DNA from: Perkinsus marinus ATCC 50983
Taxonomy: Eukaryota; Perkinsozoa; Perkinsida; Perkinsidae
Direction of reading: 5' to 3'
Assembly: GCF_000006405.1 (NCBI RefSeq)
Contig: NW_003203798.1
Span: 1-64,000, forward strand
Length of the DNA stretch: 64,000 bases
Shown here piece after piece: positions 13,501-25,308 of this stretch (the first letter of the stretch is position 1; every line of letters starts with the position of its first letter). The notes under the pieces were generated by a model. It was not told the origin of the DNA. It did not search any database and worked only from the letters and a program-made list of their open reading frames with translations. The position numbers and the translations under genes are program-made.

Positions 13501-14613
13501 TTCGAGTAAGCCTATCACCAATACACCCCAAAGTCTTACTCCGTGACGATATCAAGGATTCCCTCATCGGTGTAGTTGAGCTTGCTGAGCGCCCATGTGA
13601 TGTTACTCACAGCTCTGGTAGTGGCACCCGGTAGCAGCACTCTAGCCCGCTCGACAAGGCGGACGAATCGGGCATCCGACGTCACATAAGTAGCCCTACG
13701 ACCAACAACAATACCACAACTCTGTCAACAATGGTCAAATACATAACACTAGCATTGGTAGCTCCTTCAGTCGGCCTGCCACCACCCGTCTTAGTAATCG
13801 CCGTGGCCAACCTGAGAGTAACCGATCCTCGACCATTTCCATGCAACCCTCTCACCTATGTAAAGCCGTACTTGTGTGAATTTCGTTGAACTCTATACCA
13901 TCTCGTTGGAACTCATCAAACACGCTCAGTATCTCGGTGATAGTGCGACACGGGTCGCGATACCTGAGGACAGCGAGTCGACCCAAAGCTTGACCAAATG
14001 GAGTCTTCCCACATATTAGCAGCCTGCATGATTCTCTGTTGAATGGCCATCTGTACACGCTTAGAATTGCCACCTCCATGGGGCTGTTGTTGGTGATCCT
14101 TACGGCCATGGACAACAGCTGCTGATGCCGACGACGACCCGACTTGACGCTGGTGAGGACCTGTTGCGCTGTACGACGATGCATGGCTAGAAGTAGGGGA
14201 GGGAGCCTGATAGCAAACCTAATAGGGGAAGGGTAGGAGTCGATTCTAACCTGTCTGTAACAGCGATGATTATAGCGATCGTCCCTGTAAGTGTACTGGT
14301 TGTTGTGGCAGCCTCTTCCTCCGCGGGCACCCCAAGACGTCGGTGAATCGGCGCTGGTCGGACTGGTAGTAGGATCAGCCCGGCCAGCGTTCGGAGTGGT
14401 CATAGTGGTGAATGTGGGGGGCTCCGGCAGGAGGGACCTAGACAATGGTTTAGAGATAGTAGTAGTGGTGGGAGAAGTAGAGGGAGGAGGAGGAGGAGCA
14501 GGCATGAATGCTGGGCAACAGCAGCAACTTGAACGGAAGGTAACAATGCGGTACAACCTAACCATTAACAACGTTATCCATCCAGACGAGTAATACATGG
14601 AACATAGTCCCAT
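10504..14613 (-). CDS. Helical-repeat protein, FASTK/RAP/OPR-like
   Basis: This is a multi-exon minus-strand gene. The start is placed at the ATG at 14613, opening an exon with a basic, Cys/Pro-rich N-terminus that has few acidic residues and could be an organelle targeting peptide. Downstream exons repeat a motif of the type PQ-x-(I/F/V)-SN-T-L-Y-A-F-A-K-L. Examples are AVSNITWALSKLNY (about 13.58 kb), TQGVSNCLYAFGLL (13.45 kb), FKPQEISNC (13.27 kb), QDISNTLYAFAKV (12.88 kb), MQGISNTMFALGGL (12.74 kb), PQDFANTLVAFA (12.56 kb), FKPGDIALIV (12.09 kb) and ALTNIALALGRL (11.9 kb). Such alpha-helical repeats are known from FAST-kinase-like, RAP and octotricopeptide proteins that act on organelle RNA. 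A C-terminal RAP domain was not identified; an assembly gap interrupts the last exon. Exon joins are inferred and not all were resolved. Function in mitochondrial RNA processing is inference. Confidence 0.6.
10564..10663. other. Assembly gap (100 N)
   Basis: A run of exactly 100 N inside the last exon of the helical-repeat gene. The true gap length is unknown. Confidence 1.
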
Positions 14614-14877
14614 CTGTCGATACGAAAAAAAGAATTAATTTTCAGGGTAAACTACACTTGGAAACCGATCAATACACCGATTACTTACAACAATTGTTTC
14701 GTTCAACATGAGGTCGGGCAAGTTCGAATCAAAACGCACTTTTCGTGCAATATGCAGGAACAGCGCAAACTTGAGAAATTCCAATTCCAGCGTGAAGTTA
14801 ATCATTTCCCCATGCCCCGTAAATCGCGTGGCAATACCCAAGAGCTGTCCTCAGCCACTGACGTAGTGTCCAGAATC

Positions 14878-17800
14878 ATGTCCCGATCGAATGGGATGAA
14901 GCAGGTAGTCCTTAGTTAGCTCTAGAACCCCCCTCTGTAGAATTGTCGGCATGTTAGGATCGGAGTGGTACGGATAAGCCCAATAGCTCAGCCGCCTCCC
15001 TCGCCAGCCTACCGCCTCCCACAGACTTCTGGGATGATGCCAACAGTGACGATGGTGAGTAGTGATGGAGCAATCATAACAAGACCGTTTGTATTTCAGT
15101 TAGAAGGGAGCTCACTAGCTGGGGGCTCTCTAGAGATACCTCAGCCGGAGCCCAACGACGTGAGGTGAGCGACACGCCTGTTCCCTCTGCCATTGGTGAT
15201 GATGATGAATTGTGTATAGCGTCGGGCCCCCGGAGTGCATGGAGCTAACAGATCTTATCTGAGGTCCAGCAGTGGTCCTATCATGGGCTCTAAGGTAGTT
15301 TGGCAGCACACATCTTGACCCTTTCCTAATCACTATCACTCAGGTACCACAACAGGCCTCCTACCGGTCGACTACTACTCGTCTGCAGTCTTCCTGGGGG
15401 TCCAGCGCGGCGGCGGCCACCACTACTACTAAAAGCAGTGGTGACAGTTTTCCTGGCAATCTTCGATGGAGTAGTTATGGCAGCAAGCGACTCTCTGATA
15501 GTAATAAAAAGGCAGGAGCCTCGGGGAGGTCGGGTCTAAGCTCAGCGACAGGAAGTAGTAATAGTAACAAGCTGAGGAAGGGTAGCGAACGATGGAGTGC
15601 TAGTAGTGTAGTAAGGTTGATTCTCAACTCCAACGAGGGCCGGTTCAACAACGGTGACGACAGCAATAGATCTGGGAGCCTCGAAGTGGATATGAGGGCT
15701 CTGGAGGAGCTAAGCTCGTCCAGCAACACTACTAGGAGTAATTTAGTGAAACACTCTAGCGAGTATTCGGGGTCTAGTAGCGATACGGGCAGCTCTGGAG
15801 CGTTCTCGACTCGGCAGTTGGAGGTGGCGGAAGAACAGCCTAATGGGGAGGGTAGGAGGAGTAGACCTGATGCATCGAGGGCCAAGAAGTCACCACGCAC
15901 TGAGGAGGAGGAGGAGGAGTCGTTGTCAGTGAAGGAGAATACAGGTGAGGTTTTCAGGTTGAAAAAATGGAATGTGAGAATTCTGAGTAAATTCCTGTTG
16001 GTTTATCAACATTTTTACCCAAATTCGCATATAAATTCCTGAGCTCAGCTGAGGAAAGCGAACATATACTCCCCCAACACTAGGAGCCGACGGATGGCTC
16101 TGTCTTGGGCAGATTCTGAGGCCGCGTCGCTTTCGGTCCCTATAGACGAGGAGGAGGAGGGGAAGACAGCTGCATCCAATTCGAGGAGATCTCAGCTGAA
16201 TAGGCTTTCACGAAGGGATAGTGATGGGAATTCGAGTCGGAGAAATTCACCACAGTCGGGGAGGCGACACTATGGGGTTGGTATAGAAGTTCTTCCACCG
16301 GATGTTAGGCGCCAAGTGAGTTCACGTGTTGGCTGCATCGGCAAGGCAACATGTTGCATAGGCAACTGAATGCGCTCAGATTTATGACTCTCATGCTGCC
16401 TATGGTTCATCGGAAGGGCAGAGCCGAACTGAAACGCGTGTTGGTAGATCGCCGGGGAGCAGTGGACCTTCGGAGACTTTTCCTAAGCTGGATATGAGGC
16501 CACCGTGGAGGATTGGGGCTGCAAAAGTGAGTCGCGCATATGATGTCTTTAGCAGGGTTTGAACCAGGGTGGTTTATGTGAAAGACACGTACTTTAACCA
16601 ATTACACTAGGAGACATTCTGTCTTTTAGGCTTGTATACCAGAGGTGCCTCCACCAGTGGTTTCCCGGGCTACTCATCCCCGGACCAAGACGAGGTTCAT
16701 TTCTCCTTCCAACCCTTCCAAAGAACTCAGTCGTTGGGATTGTCTAGCGGCTGGGTATTCCTCTGAGGGCCTCAAACATAAGCATCAGCATCATAACGAT
16801 GCTTATGGCAGTAACAAGGGACATCACTACTACGACTCGACGTACTCTGCTGGTTGGGAAGAGCACACTGCTCGCGACTCTGGCGAGACCAACGATTCAC
16901 CCACAGGGCAGCAGCAGCAGTCATCCTCGAATTCCGGGAAGGTGCAGATGTCACAAGAAATTCCCGCAATACCAATTCCCTCGGGGGCGGGCTCCTCCTC
17001 CTCCGTGTCTACGTGGAATCCAGTCCCTGGGGGCGCCCCTGCAGCTGCTGTAGTTGTATTGAATCCAGAGGCTCTCCGAGAGCTCTCCTGGATAGTCCCT
17101 AGTGGCGGTAGTAAGGGTGCGATGTTCACGGTCGATGATGATGATTGTATTGTCTCAGGTGTTGAGGATGGGTCGGTTACGATGGTGCAGAATGCTGCTG
17201 ACTTGTGGCAGATCATTTCCAAGAATGCTACGCAAAAGCACATAGTTAGTACTGGTAGTGGACCAACACCGAGGGTCCAAGGGGGAATCTCTGATGGTGA
17301 AGTGCTTCCCGAGGGTCGAGGGGAAGAGTTGTCCAAACCGAAAGGGAAATGGTCACTGTTGGCCTCTGGGGAATCTTCCCAAGGTGTGGTACTCAAACAC
17401 CATCATCACTCGCATGAGGAAGTGCACCTAGCTGAGGTCGGTCTCGTCTGGTGTCCGCCCGCATGGCTTATTTTTCATCTCAGGCGATTCCACTTGGAAT
17501 GCCTACGGATAAGGGACCTGACCACGAACAAGTCCTTCTACTCTCCCCCCGGCAGCAGCAGCAGTCCACGACGGGTCGGGACGGGGACTGCCAGAGTGTA
17601 GGAAAAGTGTTGTTGGGAGTTCATTTCGTGTTCTCCTTCCCAATGGAATAATTGGTTCGTATCGTGTCGAGCTTGTCAGGGCGTTGTTGTTGCCCTTGAA
17701 GATGGAACGGAGTTCAACGAGAGATTTCCGGATGGGAAAATAGGATCACCGACACACAGTCGGGGGTTCAGCAGGACCGAGCTGGAGGTGATCCGTCGGT

Positions 17801-18502
17801 ATTAATTCATCAATTCCAGCGATTCAGATAATCGCAGAAGAGGAAGAGGACGATGCCAAGATGACGATCCATTCCAATCCTTCCGGTAGTTCGCCGTCAT
17901 AAATTCCTTAATTTTTTGGACACTCAGCAGATATGAATCGCCCTGAGAATTTGGACAATCTCGGAGGGCGGAGCGATGCAGATTACCTTGAATCGACAGA
18001 TGCTATTGAAGGTGAGTTTCAAACACTTTCCGAATCATCCACGAGTCGTTGGTGAACCAGGCGATGAGGAACTAGCATATCTTCCAGAGGTGGAAGCGAG
18101 GAATGTGAACGATGTAGCGTATTATTCACGGCAGTCGATGAATGATGTGAGTTATTGACCCGGACGATTTTACCGGAATTTTTCCCTCAGGTTCCAATCG
18201 GCGGCTTTCGAGATGATGCAAGGTAATATGATTGCATTGAGGTCTGGTCTAATGCATCTCTCAGTTCTCCAACGGGTGTAGTGACCGAGTCTAGAAGTGA
18301 CATGATAGGCCACGACGGAGATGCCCCCAAGTACTCCCCTAAAACGTTCAGCGGACTCTTGCGAAATTCGGCCCGGAAGGGCTCTTTTCCTCTCGCACAG
18401 CGTGTAACGAGCTTTCGCCCAGTTAGGATCATCTTGCATCCGACCCGATCTCGACACTTCCCATCAGGTGGATTCTCGAGCCGGTCCTCCGAAGCGTCCT
18501 GA
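14878..18502 (+). CDS. Ser/Gln-rich multi-exon protein, unknown function
   Basis: The start is placed at the ATG at 14878 (MSRSNGMKQ), spliced over a short GTAGTC...TGTAG intron to the next open exon. Further exons lie at about 15100-15166, 15345-15957, 16084-16313, 16405-16527, 16628-17436 and about seven smaller ones up to the TGA at 18502. The protein is rich in Ser, Asn, Gln and acidic runs (EEEEEES near 15.92 kb, QQQQ near 16.91 kb) and looks largely disordered. One ordered-looking block contains FTVDDDDCIVSGVEDGSV (about 17.13 kb). No domain was recognised. The intron at 15958-16083 is exactly one copy of the intron-associated repeat family. Minor exon borders in the 3' third are less certain. 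Confidence 0.65.
15958..16083 (+). repeat. Introner-like repeat, copy 1: exactly one intron
   Basis: The copy begins GTTGAAAAAATGG, right after an exon ending TTTTCAG, and ends CCAACACTAG, right before the next exon. Using these ends as donor and acceptor keeps the frame (phase 2, GEVF-R-SRRMALSW), while the more obvious donor 13 nt upstream does not. The repeat therefore supplies both splice sites. It contains the family hallmarks TACCCAAATTCG and CCTGAGCTCAGCTGAGG. Confidence 0.8.
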
Positions 18503-18886
18503 GGACGTCACTAGACCGGGTGGCGAGGCGACGATGACAGGAATCGGGTCACTAAGATAGCTGCCAGTTGAGATGCACATCCAACAAGCCCCTATTGCTT
18601 CGTCAGATGCTTTAAAGCTCTTTTGAGTGTTTTACCCATGTTATTCACGTGTTACCGTATTGCCGCCACACTTTGGGCGACGACAGGATGACGTTAATCG
18701 TTGTGATGAGCATTTGGAGTTGCGTTGACCAATCATATAGGGCTTCCAATTTGAATTCTCGCAGCAGAATTGCATTACGTGGGGGTTGTGTTCGACCTGT
18801 CTGGCTCTGGACGTTTCTGGGGTTCCCTCTAGTCTAGTGTTAAAAGCGCTGGTTAGGTTTAGTCGTCATAGGCAAGCACTGTTGAG

Positions 18887-20249
18887 ATGTCCGAGGAAGT
18901 GATAACGGAGAACAACGTTGTCCCACCGGAAGGGGATGTGGCCAAGGAACTCTATGAGAGAGCTCTGGCAGGGGTAAATTGAATTCAAGTTAAAAGTGTT
19001 TTATCGATAGTTATTGGATGTAGTATCGACCGAAACACGGCAAGAGGATAGCAAAGGCTTATCGGGCGAAGGGGGAGGAAAGTAAATCGCGAATACGATG
19101 GTTGATGATGCATGGATTTGCAGATGAGGACGCTGAGGTGACCCCGACCGGAGTCCATGATCCAAGTCTCACATACGCCGAGACTACCCTCACGCCGATG
19201 CGGGGCATCATGGCCGCTGTCGTAGATAAGGTGAAGTCCGCTATACCGGCATCATGTCGAATTTATTATATTTTCAGGTTGGCGTGGTATCGGGCAGTAC
19301 GTGTTTTTTGGACATAGGCTCTGGTGTTGGTACGGCTGTGCTCGCGGCCTCATCTTGTCACAAGTTCAGAAAGGCAGTCGGGATCGAGTGTGTGCCACAG
19401 CTGGTCGCCAAGTCGAATGAACTCAGAGGTGGGACGTTCATTTCCCACGGCCAGCACTTTTTCCCGAAAACAGATTCGTTTCTTTCGAATCTGCTGCCGC
19501 CCAGTGAAGAGGACGGGGAAGCAGCGTGTGAGTCTACAATGCCTGAAGTTACCTCAAATGTGGAGTTCATTGAAGGGGAAGCTTTCGAGGAGATCACCAA
19601 GCTCTTGGAGGGTAACCATCTATTAGCATTCAATCTAGTAGTTTTTCAGATGCTTCGGAATTCCTGGATCGCTCCCCGGCACCAGCTGAAGGGTCATCGG
19701 AAGAGGCAGAAACACCCGAGGGGGAGGAGGGTTCTGGAAATGATGTCTCTTGCGACGAAGCGGAGGGACAAGTCGTGAAGCCCGAATGCCCACTCATCAT
19801 TTACTGGCTGAGTAAGCCTCGATTACATTAGTGCAATAGGACTGTTCCCGCAGGCACTTGTTTCAGCGACGACCTTGTGCAAGCGAAGGCAATCTCTCTG
19901 GCGAAGACTACCCCCAAGAATACGGTGAGTTACTCCTCTTGATTCGCATCACCCTAGAGAAAATTCAAACGGAGGCGCTCCCAGTACTGAAAATTTTTCG
20001 AGTTGCGAAAATTTTATTCGTATTTATTTTGCCTCCGCAGGTCCTTGTTCTGGTGACACACCTACTTCGAAGGGATGCCGCTCTGGCGTGGGGCCTCGAG
20101 GCCGAAATTGAAATGGAATTCGACTGGGGTATGGGGACTGTCTTCATGTAGGTCATTCGGGATGCGAAGCTCGCACTGTGAATGTTTTCAGTTATCGCAA
20201 TGTTAGTGAGGAAAGCCCCAACGAGCAGGTTGACAATAGTTCTTCGTAG
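18887..20249 (+). CDS. DOT1-like SAM-dependent methyltransferase
   Basis: The start is the ATG at 18887 (MSEEVITENN). Introns are short: one after the first exon, one at about 19231-19277, others near 19430, 19620, 19815 and 19926, and a last intron from about 20147 to 20192. That last intron extends the frame to IYRNVSEESPNEQ and the TAG at 20247. Motif I, LDIGSGVGTAVLAA, and the post-I block AVGIECVPQLVAKSNEL fit the SAM-binding fold of DOT1-type histone H3 lysine methyltransferases (D-x-GSGVG...GIE). The later LIIYWLSTCFSDDL block fits the DOT1 catalytic-loop position. The region between carries an acidic insert (about 19510-19780), unlike the compact yeast and human domains. The activity assignment is by motif only; another class I methyltransferase is the main alternative. 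Confidence 0.7.
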
Positions 20250-20636
20250 AGCATGTAACGTATGATAGCCGCCAGTTGTGAATGTGATTGCTGTTGAGTT
20301 ATAAGTTATGAATATGACTTGTGACTTTTTGTGAGTCAATTCCCATTGGGGAAGGTCATCCCTGTGAACAACCGAGAGAACACATTTAATGACCTCAATA
20401 ATAATGATGGGTATCAATGGAGTTTCACCCTGGTGATATGAAAAGCCCTAGCGAAATACATATTTCATGACTACTGCATATCACCGCGAATATCGCGTTT
20501 TTCACCGAGTTTTACGCCACTCCACGTAGAACGGGTGAAACTTCAATATATTAGGAATCATAACCAATCACTGGTAGGGGATGAACTCATGAACAAAACA
20601 CCACTGAGGAGTTCATAGGCAACCACATGTTACACT
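20250..20636. other. Intergenic, convergent gene ends
   Basis: This stretch lies between the 3' ends of the DOT1-like gene (plus) and the DNAAF4-like gene (minus). No gene was seen. Confidence 0.6.
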
Positions 20637-23600
20637 TCATGTAGGTATTCCATCATTTTGCTTAGCCAGCAAACGACTGATTATCCTCATCGCTTCCTTA
20701 TTATCCCTATCTATGGAGATCACTTTCCTCAATCGTGCAATCGTTTCCTCTTCTTGGACGCCCAACTTGACAGCCGCTGTTGACCATCTCAACTGTAATT
20801 TTGCAAAGAGTTTCCTACGATTAACGCAGACTGGGTGCTTATTGATGAGTGCGCCGTTTCCCATCAAATCAACGAGAGTAGAGTTCTCCTGCGAATTCCT
20901 GTCCGCTTCTTGTCGCATCCTCAATGCGCTCTCGAGATCAGCCGCATATCGGCGAGCATCAACAGCGGCCTTCTGTACGGTGGTGTATTCCGACGAAGCG
21001 TGTTTGTCGGCCACTTCCCTGATTCGGCCAGGTACTCGAGATGTTACGCTACTCTGGAGCTCCGCGACGGACGATTTAACACTTTCAACCATTTCTTCTG
21101 ATGGTTTCTTACGGACCTTGATAGATGCAGTTTTTCCTCAGTTTTTCCAACGCTTTTGCATATCTCACCGCGATCCAGTTTTTGTCTTTTCCTGCTGATC
21201 TAACCCATTCGAATTCGGGCGGCACTTCAGGTAGATCATCGAAGTCACACCCTGATCAGTGCTGGTCAATTTTCCTCTGGACATTTGCTCACCTTCGCGT
21301 TTCATCAACCATTGCGCAGATGTTGGGTCTACGGCGGACTATCAAAATATTCAATCACTCAGTGAATATTAAAATTGTCAATCTAATTCAGTCTCACATC
21401 GTTGAAAGTAGGCGGGTCGATCAGGAGCTGATGCAGATGGACTTCATACTTAGGTGGGACCACCGGGTTCATCTGACGCTCTCATCAATGTGATAGCGAT
21501 TCATGCTCTCTTACACTCGGGATACTCCAAGTCGCCACTAGGGCTTCGTCCACCAACTTCATAGTCTCCTGGTACTCTTCCTGTTGTAACTTGAATTGGC
21601 TCAAGTTGGCCAACAAGACTGGGTTACGTCCATGACCTGCTCAATGGTTGTCAATTGCTGATACATCATCCACCTACTCGAGATGAGCTTCTCGTATTTG
21701 TCAACGGCCCCAGCGAGGTCCCTCTGTCGATACATGTCATCCCCGGCTTTCTTTTCGGCCCAGACAGTCTCGAATGCTGCCGCTATCTTTTCCTTATCAT
21801 TTGATAGTCGCTCGCACTCCTCCACTGAGAAGAGAATACCTACGATGGGGTACTACACGGGCATCCACGACAACGCCTGTGACATGAGCGAGCGATCTCC
21901 GCAGCTTTCGATGCTGCTTCAGAAGCTATTCTGAATCTCCCGAGCCAAAGGCTAGCCACGGCCAGACGGCTGTAGACCAAGGCCTATACAACAAAGATCA
22001 ACGGGGGAAATATGCGCGTGTGTAATAAGAAAATCCCGAGAAAATTTTTGTTGGTTTCTGCACATTACCACCAGAATTCGTATATAAACTCCTATGAACT
22101 GTGAGAATACTCCTGAGCTGAGCTGAGAGTAAAGATATATCACAGTACTAGTGACATCCACCGCTATTAGCAGGCATGTTTGATTCGTGTTATAGTTCAA
22201 GTCTCACTCGTGTTCGCTTAGATTCTTCAGGTTCCATTACCGCACCTCCGACAACTCCTCCAGCCTGATACTTGAGTTGAAGATCTAATGCTGCTAGAGC
22301 GTGGCCGCAGTCTTCGCATGCTAGTGATAGTCGACCCGTATACCTTCAAGTGGTGGCTTTTGATGATACTACCACTACAGTCAACCTACATCGCGGCGAG
22401 GGCTCGGTTGGCAAAGCACCTTGCACTTGTTGATTGACGCAGAGCTGATGTATAAGCGTTGTATCTGTTTTGATCTGCTTCAGCCGTTGTTTGTACAACC
22501 GTGTCACCAATCACCACTGACGGTATTTTTTCTCAAATTATTGATTTTTTTGAACCTATCCTTAAGGAACTTACGCCCCCCTGAAGTCGCCGTTTGCCAT
22601 CATCTTATCGCCTCGTTCTTTGAGCATCATCGGGGAGTTTTCCTCCACAGCTCCCTCTCCTTGTGATACTCCCATTATGCCAGTACCCTCTATTAAGATG
22701 ATCATGTAAGATATTATAGTTTTCCTTACCCGCTTTAGGCCGCGGGGCTTCCCTTCCAGGTCGATCACGAGCCGGCACGCCAACCTAGGCATACACCACG
22801 TCATTTACCTTTGGAGATTTTTTCACCTGTCGCCTTTTCGAAAACTCTAGCCCTATTTTCACCGACTGCTCGCCTTGATTACGAATCGGTGGTAGAGGAA
22901 GCTCCTCCACGGTAGCATGAGGCTTGCCTAGTGTGAAGCCACAAGTTGTGGCCCACAACTCTGTTATTTATCGGTGTTTCAGTTTACTCGACAGTCCTTC
23001 AGGTTCTGTACTCAACACTTGCTCAACAACCCTTGCTTCTTGTAAGTCACTCTCAGGCTCGGAGTCTGATTCTTCGTCCAGGATCGCCACATGGTCTTTT
23101 ACGTTCTTATGGGTCTCCACTTTAGCCAGATCTTCGTACATTTGATTCTCAGCAGCCGTCTTGGCCTACAGGCCAGAACTCCTCATGTGTCTGCAACGGC
23201 TTTTTCTCTCCCACGTCGAATCTCTTCTTCTCGAACATTTCTCGACTTTCCCTGTCTTCCTTCCACTGCATCTGTTCGCTATGTTTCACCTGTTCCTGCC
23301 TGGTCTTTGCTAGAAAGGACTCATACGTGGCAGGGCAGGGCGTACTTGAGACCGACCTGCTGATTCGATGCGAGTTTTCTCGAAGGTCTCGGCCCGCGCC
23401 CTGCTCTCAGCTCGCCTGATTTTCACCTAGAGTGCCGCTTCATAAGGAGGGAATGCTTTTATGGTTCTTCTCACATCCTCTCCAGTGTATTCCAGTTGTC
23501 CCCATATCCTAGGAGAACACCTACAGGCCGGAATCTCTGTCCACAGACGCCGACGACTCACTTCGTTAGTTGGACTTGTACCGATGAGCCGTGGATTACG

Positions 23601-23859
23601 GTAGATGCCGCGGTCATTTCCACTGAGTCTTGCAGATCTATGACTTGCAACTGTCTAGTCGGTGCGTGGTTAATCTTGACGAATAGATCTGGGAGTAGTG
23701 TAGGGGGGAATACAATTTTCTCCCAGCACTGAATTCATTGTGTAACTCACCAGCGAGTTCGACATCAAGAGTATGCATCTTTACGCCGATAATTCCTGTG
23801 AATGTTATGAAGATCGATCGCAGATCTTCCGACCATTTGTAATCGATATCCCGTGGCAT
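20637..23859 (-). CDS. DNAAF4: Dynein axonemal assembly factor 4-like (DYX1C1), CS + TPR
   Basis: The start is the ATG at 23859 (MPRDIDYKWSED), which resembles the start of the p23/CS domain of DYX1C1 family members. The CS domain continues in the next exon with FPPTLLPDLFVKI (about 23.7 kb) and IWGQLEYTGEDV. It is followed by a basic, helical linker, a PPIRNQGEQSVKIGLEF block (about 22.85 kb) matching the family's region before the TPRs, and TPR-like helices: MLKERGDKMMANGDFRGA (22.6 kb), AGDDMYRQRDLAGAVDKYE (21.7 kb) and a last repeat containing ISIDRDNKEA (20.7 kb). Known members are HSP90 co-chaperone-like factors in cytoplasmic pre-assembly of axonemal dynein, so the organism should make a motile flagellum. 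Exons in the middle (21.1-22.5 kb) are only partly resolved. One introner-like repeat lies in an intron near 22.0-22.2 kb. Confidence 0.7.
22003..22165 (+). repeat. Introner-like repeat, copy 2
   Basis: A forward copy, antisense to the host gene. It has the TTGTTGGTTTCTG block, ATTCGTATATAAACTCC and GAGCTGAGCTGAG. It lies between coding exons of the DNAAF4-like gene. The 3' end is diverged. Confidence 0.7.
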
Positions 23860-24410
23860 ATAGGGGGCAGGTAACCAACTAGTTGATGTCTCCAACAGTC
23901 TCAGTTGAATTATCAACGGCTGCAACCCTCCCGACTCAACTCAACCCTCACAACTCTTCGATTTGTGGTGAGTGAGGGCAAACACTCGGGAGGATGCGTG
24001 ACGTGACTGAACTTTATACCATCTATCCTACGCTTTGTGTGCAGCTCAAGAACGCTGTCCCACGGCTCGAATGAGTTCCAGACTCGTCCACTTCAGCTCT
24101 CGTGGGGTGTATAGTGAGTATCTTAGTCGGTGAAACAGAATAGACTTTATCACCCATCGCTCTACTCCAGAGCGATGTCTATACCCGGGTTACGGGTTCA
24201 AAATCAAATTGCTGTCATTTTGCAAATAAGTTGACAAACGATACTCTTTGTGTCCCGAAATGTCCCTCAGTTTTGTGATGTTATGATATGAAAGTGAGGC
24301 ATCTTACATTCCCGTGTGAGCTATAGATTTAATCAATGTTATATTTAGGGAGAAACTCTATCGGAGTTATTTTCATACTTCTGAATTTCAGTTCGAGTTC
24401 TCCTAAAATC

Positions 24411-25308
24411 ATGACTTGCCCTTCGACTTGGATATTTATTCGTCACAGCAAATCTCCCAGGCCCGCAGATCCCAGTCCCGAAGCCGACCAGAAGCGGGTG
24501 AGTCTCGGCGTCGTTACCTCCTCACAAATCACGAGTTGTGTCGTAGGTGCTCGGCGAAGAAGGCCGGTTGCTTGCCACTAAGGCTCGTTCTAATTACTTC
24601 GTAGAGTTTATGGATGATGCACCAAAGTGAGCATCGTACTAGCCCTCTGGTCGTAGACTCACTTCCCCCCTTTCAGGCCTGTCGCTTTCGTATCGTCTCC
24701 TGCGGCCCGTTGCTTACAAACAGCCGATGCTATGCTCGGTGGGAAAGGCGAGTTCGAAGGGGATAAAAAGGACAACAGAGCCACTATCGAGGATACTGAA
24801 TTCATACTCTGCCCGTAGACTGACATTGGCCTCCATCGATATGATATATTTTCTTTCCTCTTCAGTTACATTTGGGAGGGTGTTGTTCAAGCTGAGGACT
24901 TCGATGGTCTTTTCAAAAAAATCGGCTACGCTCCGCTCAAGGAGTACCGCAAAACGTAAGCCTTACAATGAACCTCCATTCATGTTCTATATCTTCATCA
25001 TCAGACCTGAGTCTAAGGCGATTGTAGACAACTACGGTGAGGTTGCTGTTGGAAAGATCTGCGAGATTCTCCCAGAGGAAACAGAAACTGTTGTTGTCTT
25101 TGGCCACGCGATGGGACTAGCAGCGATGGCTCTTCAGGTGAGATCAAAGTCGTACACTCAGTTTTTTTAAATTAATGTTGGCTATCTTATTCAGCTCGTT
25201 GGTGGATCTTGCCAAGAACTCGAGGACCTTGTCCAGGGGGAGGCCTGTGGGCTCACTGTCCGCAACGGCAAGTTTGCTGGTCAGCTTCTTGCCGACCCGT
25301 CACAGTAG
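24411..25308 (+). CDS. Histidine phosphatase superfamily protein (PGAM/SixA-like)
   Basis: The start is the ATG at 24411 (MTCPSTWIFIRHSKS). Five exons are joined by GT-AG introns of about 40-60 nt. The RHG-type motif reads FIRHSKS, with Ser in place of the usual Gly. It is followed by LGEEGRLLATKAR, the family block VSSPAARCLQTADAML, and VVVFGHAMGLAAMAL, which carries the second catalytic His (GH-x-x-GL). The end is LLADPSQ and TAG at 25306. Order and spacing fit a short phosphohistidine/phosphoglycerate-type phosphatase; the substrate cannot be told. The RHS variant is uncommon but leaves the catalytic His intact. Confidence 0.75.
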
